A stretch of 64,000 bases of DNA from Beroe forskalii (Eukaryota; Ctenophora; Nuda; Beroida; Beroidae). How positions within the stretch are numbered: position 1 is the stretch's first letter; each line of letters starts with the position of its first letter. A program made the translations under genes and the position numbers. The stretch lies in the NCBI GenBank assembly GCA_011033025.1, contig WFMF01000144.1, positions 337,322 through 401,321 of the forward strand, written 5' to 3'. The notes under the pieces are model-generated. The model was given only the letters and a program-made list of their open reading frames with translations, did not search any database and was not told the origin of the DNA. Shown in pieces: positions 63,259-64,000 of this stretch.

Positions 63259-64000
63259 CCTGTTAGTATTGTGGAACTTGGCAATTACAGTGTTTTATTA
63301 TAAAAATAATACACAAAAACTTCATCTCTGTTCAGTCAAGCTGCAAAATTTTCAATAGCTCTTTCCTTAGTCCAAATGAGATACCTTAAAGTATTTGACT
63401 GGATCCAAGTCAGAGATCTAGGCAGATCTAAACAAATCATAACGAGATACCAAAAATGACAGGCATGGCACCCACCCAATGCTCCCCCAACCACAAGATG
63501 TCAATATGTTGTGTGTTAATTTCAGAGCCTCCAAGTGACCCATAACTGTGACCTACAATTTTTATCTATAATAATTGGTAAAGCTCAATCAGTTACTCCT
63601 AAATACTTTATTGTCCTCTAAACTTGGTGTAATAATCACTGGTCAACTATGCAAGTTCCAAGTTTAGCTGGCCAAACTATTAAATTCTATTGTTTCATTA
63701 AATTCTATTGTTATATTGATACTTTTTGTCAAAATAGTGAGTTGAGCACCTTCTTCAAGCATGAAAACAAAGATTTTATGAAAACAAAGAGTTTATATTG
63801 ATCTCCATTAATACAAATCACATTTCAAACACACACACACAAACACAAATGATTTTTGATGTCCGAATCTAAATACTTGTAATTTGAACTAAGATTTTAA
63901 TCACAGTTCATTATATTTCATCATCTGCATTGAATACCTAGTATGCAAAATCATTATACTATTATAGTCATAGTTTTCTTTTTAATTCAAATATAGTCAT
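63259..64000. other. No gene recognised (right edge)
   Basis: AT-rich. A short CA repeat lies at about 63828-63845. No exons or RNA genes were recognised. Confidence 0.4.

Overview
The window looks like nuclear DNA of an invertebrate animal. It is AT-rich, with short exons of about 40-400 bp joined at GT/AG sites, metazoan gene families (AF9/ENL-type YEATS, NADH-cytochrome b5 reductase, secreted VWC and C-type-lectin domains) and a heavy load of repeats. The species cannot be named from the sequence. Copia, Penelope-like and several CR1-group LINEs occurring together fits many aquatic invertebrates. All homology calls rest on motif recognition by eye.

Host genes. On the minus strand, 1.2-2.3 kb holds three exons of an AF9/ENL-like YEATS protein and 3.5-5.7 kb holds five exons of a cytochrome b5 reductase. 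On the plus strand, 13.4-15.4 kb has C-type-lectin and VWC exons, and 16.6-18.6 kb has a complete three-exon secreted VWC protein. Minus-strand exons at 19.4-21.8 kb (perhaps a RUN-type domain), 35.6-36.1 kb and 61.4-61.8 kb (NOL7-like) belong to genes that are otherwise out of view or broken up by repeats.

Mobile DNA dominates. A 5'-truncated LINE tail with a 13-bp target duplication lies at 8.65-9.97 kb and a truncated Penelope-like element at 19.6-20.7 kb. A 9.7-kb foldback structure (22.04-31.74 kb) has long inverted arms made of GGGCTCCCCC minisatellite. It encloses two divergent coding regions: an AlkB-type dioxygenase fused to an SGNH esterase (minus) and a LINE endonuclease-reverse transcriptase (plus). 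A second foldback element (31.77-34.95 kb) starts 25 bp further on. A LINE with an intact ORF2 sits inside a minisatellite (49.6-54.5 kb). A copia-type LTR element (55.34-60.95 kb) has two 264-bp LTRs that I could not tell apart by eye. Satellites, tandem duplications, a 1.45-kb direct duplication (41.9-46.5 kb) and many hairpin-forming miniature elements fill most of the rest.

The most unusual content is the AlkB-SGNH protein beside a LINE polymerase inside satellite foldback arms. The best mechanistic guess is that one CR1-like LINE, whose ORF1 is the AlkB-esterase, inserted with a 5' inversion into a foldback satellite element. A genuine divergent two-gene element is not excluded. Most frameshifts in the window are single-base changes in homopolymer runs, so some apparent pseudogenes may be assembly errors.
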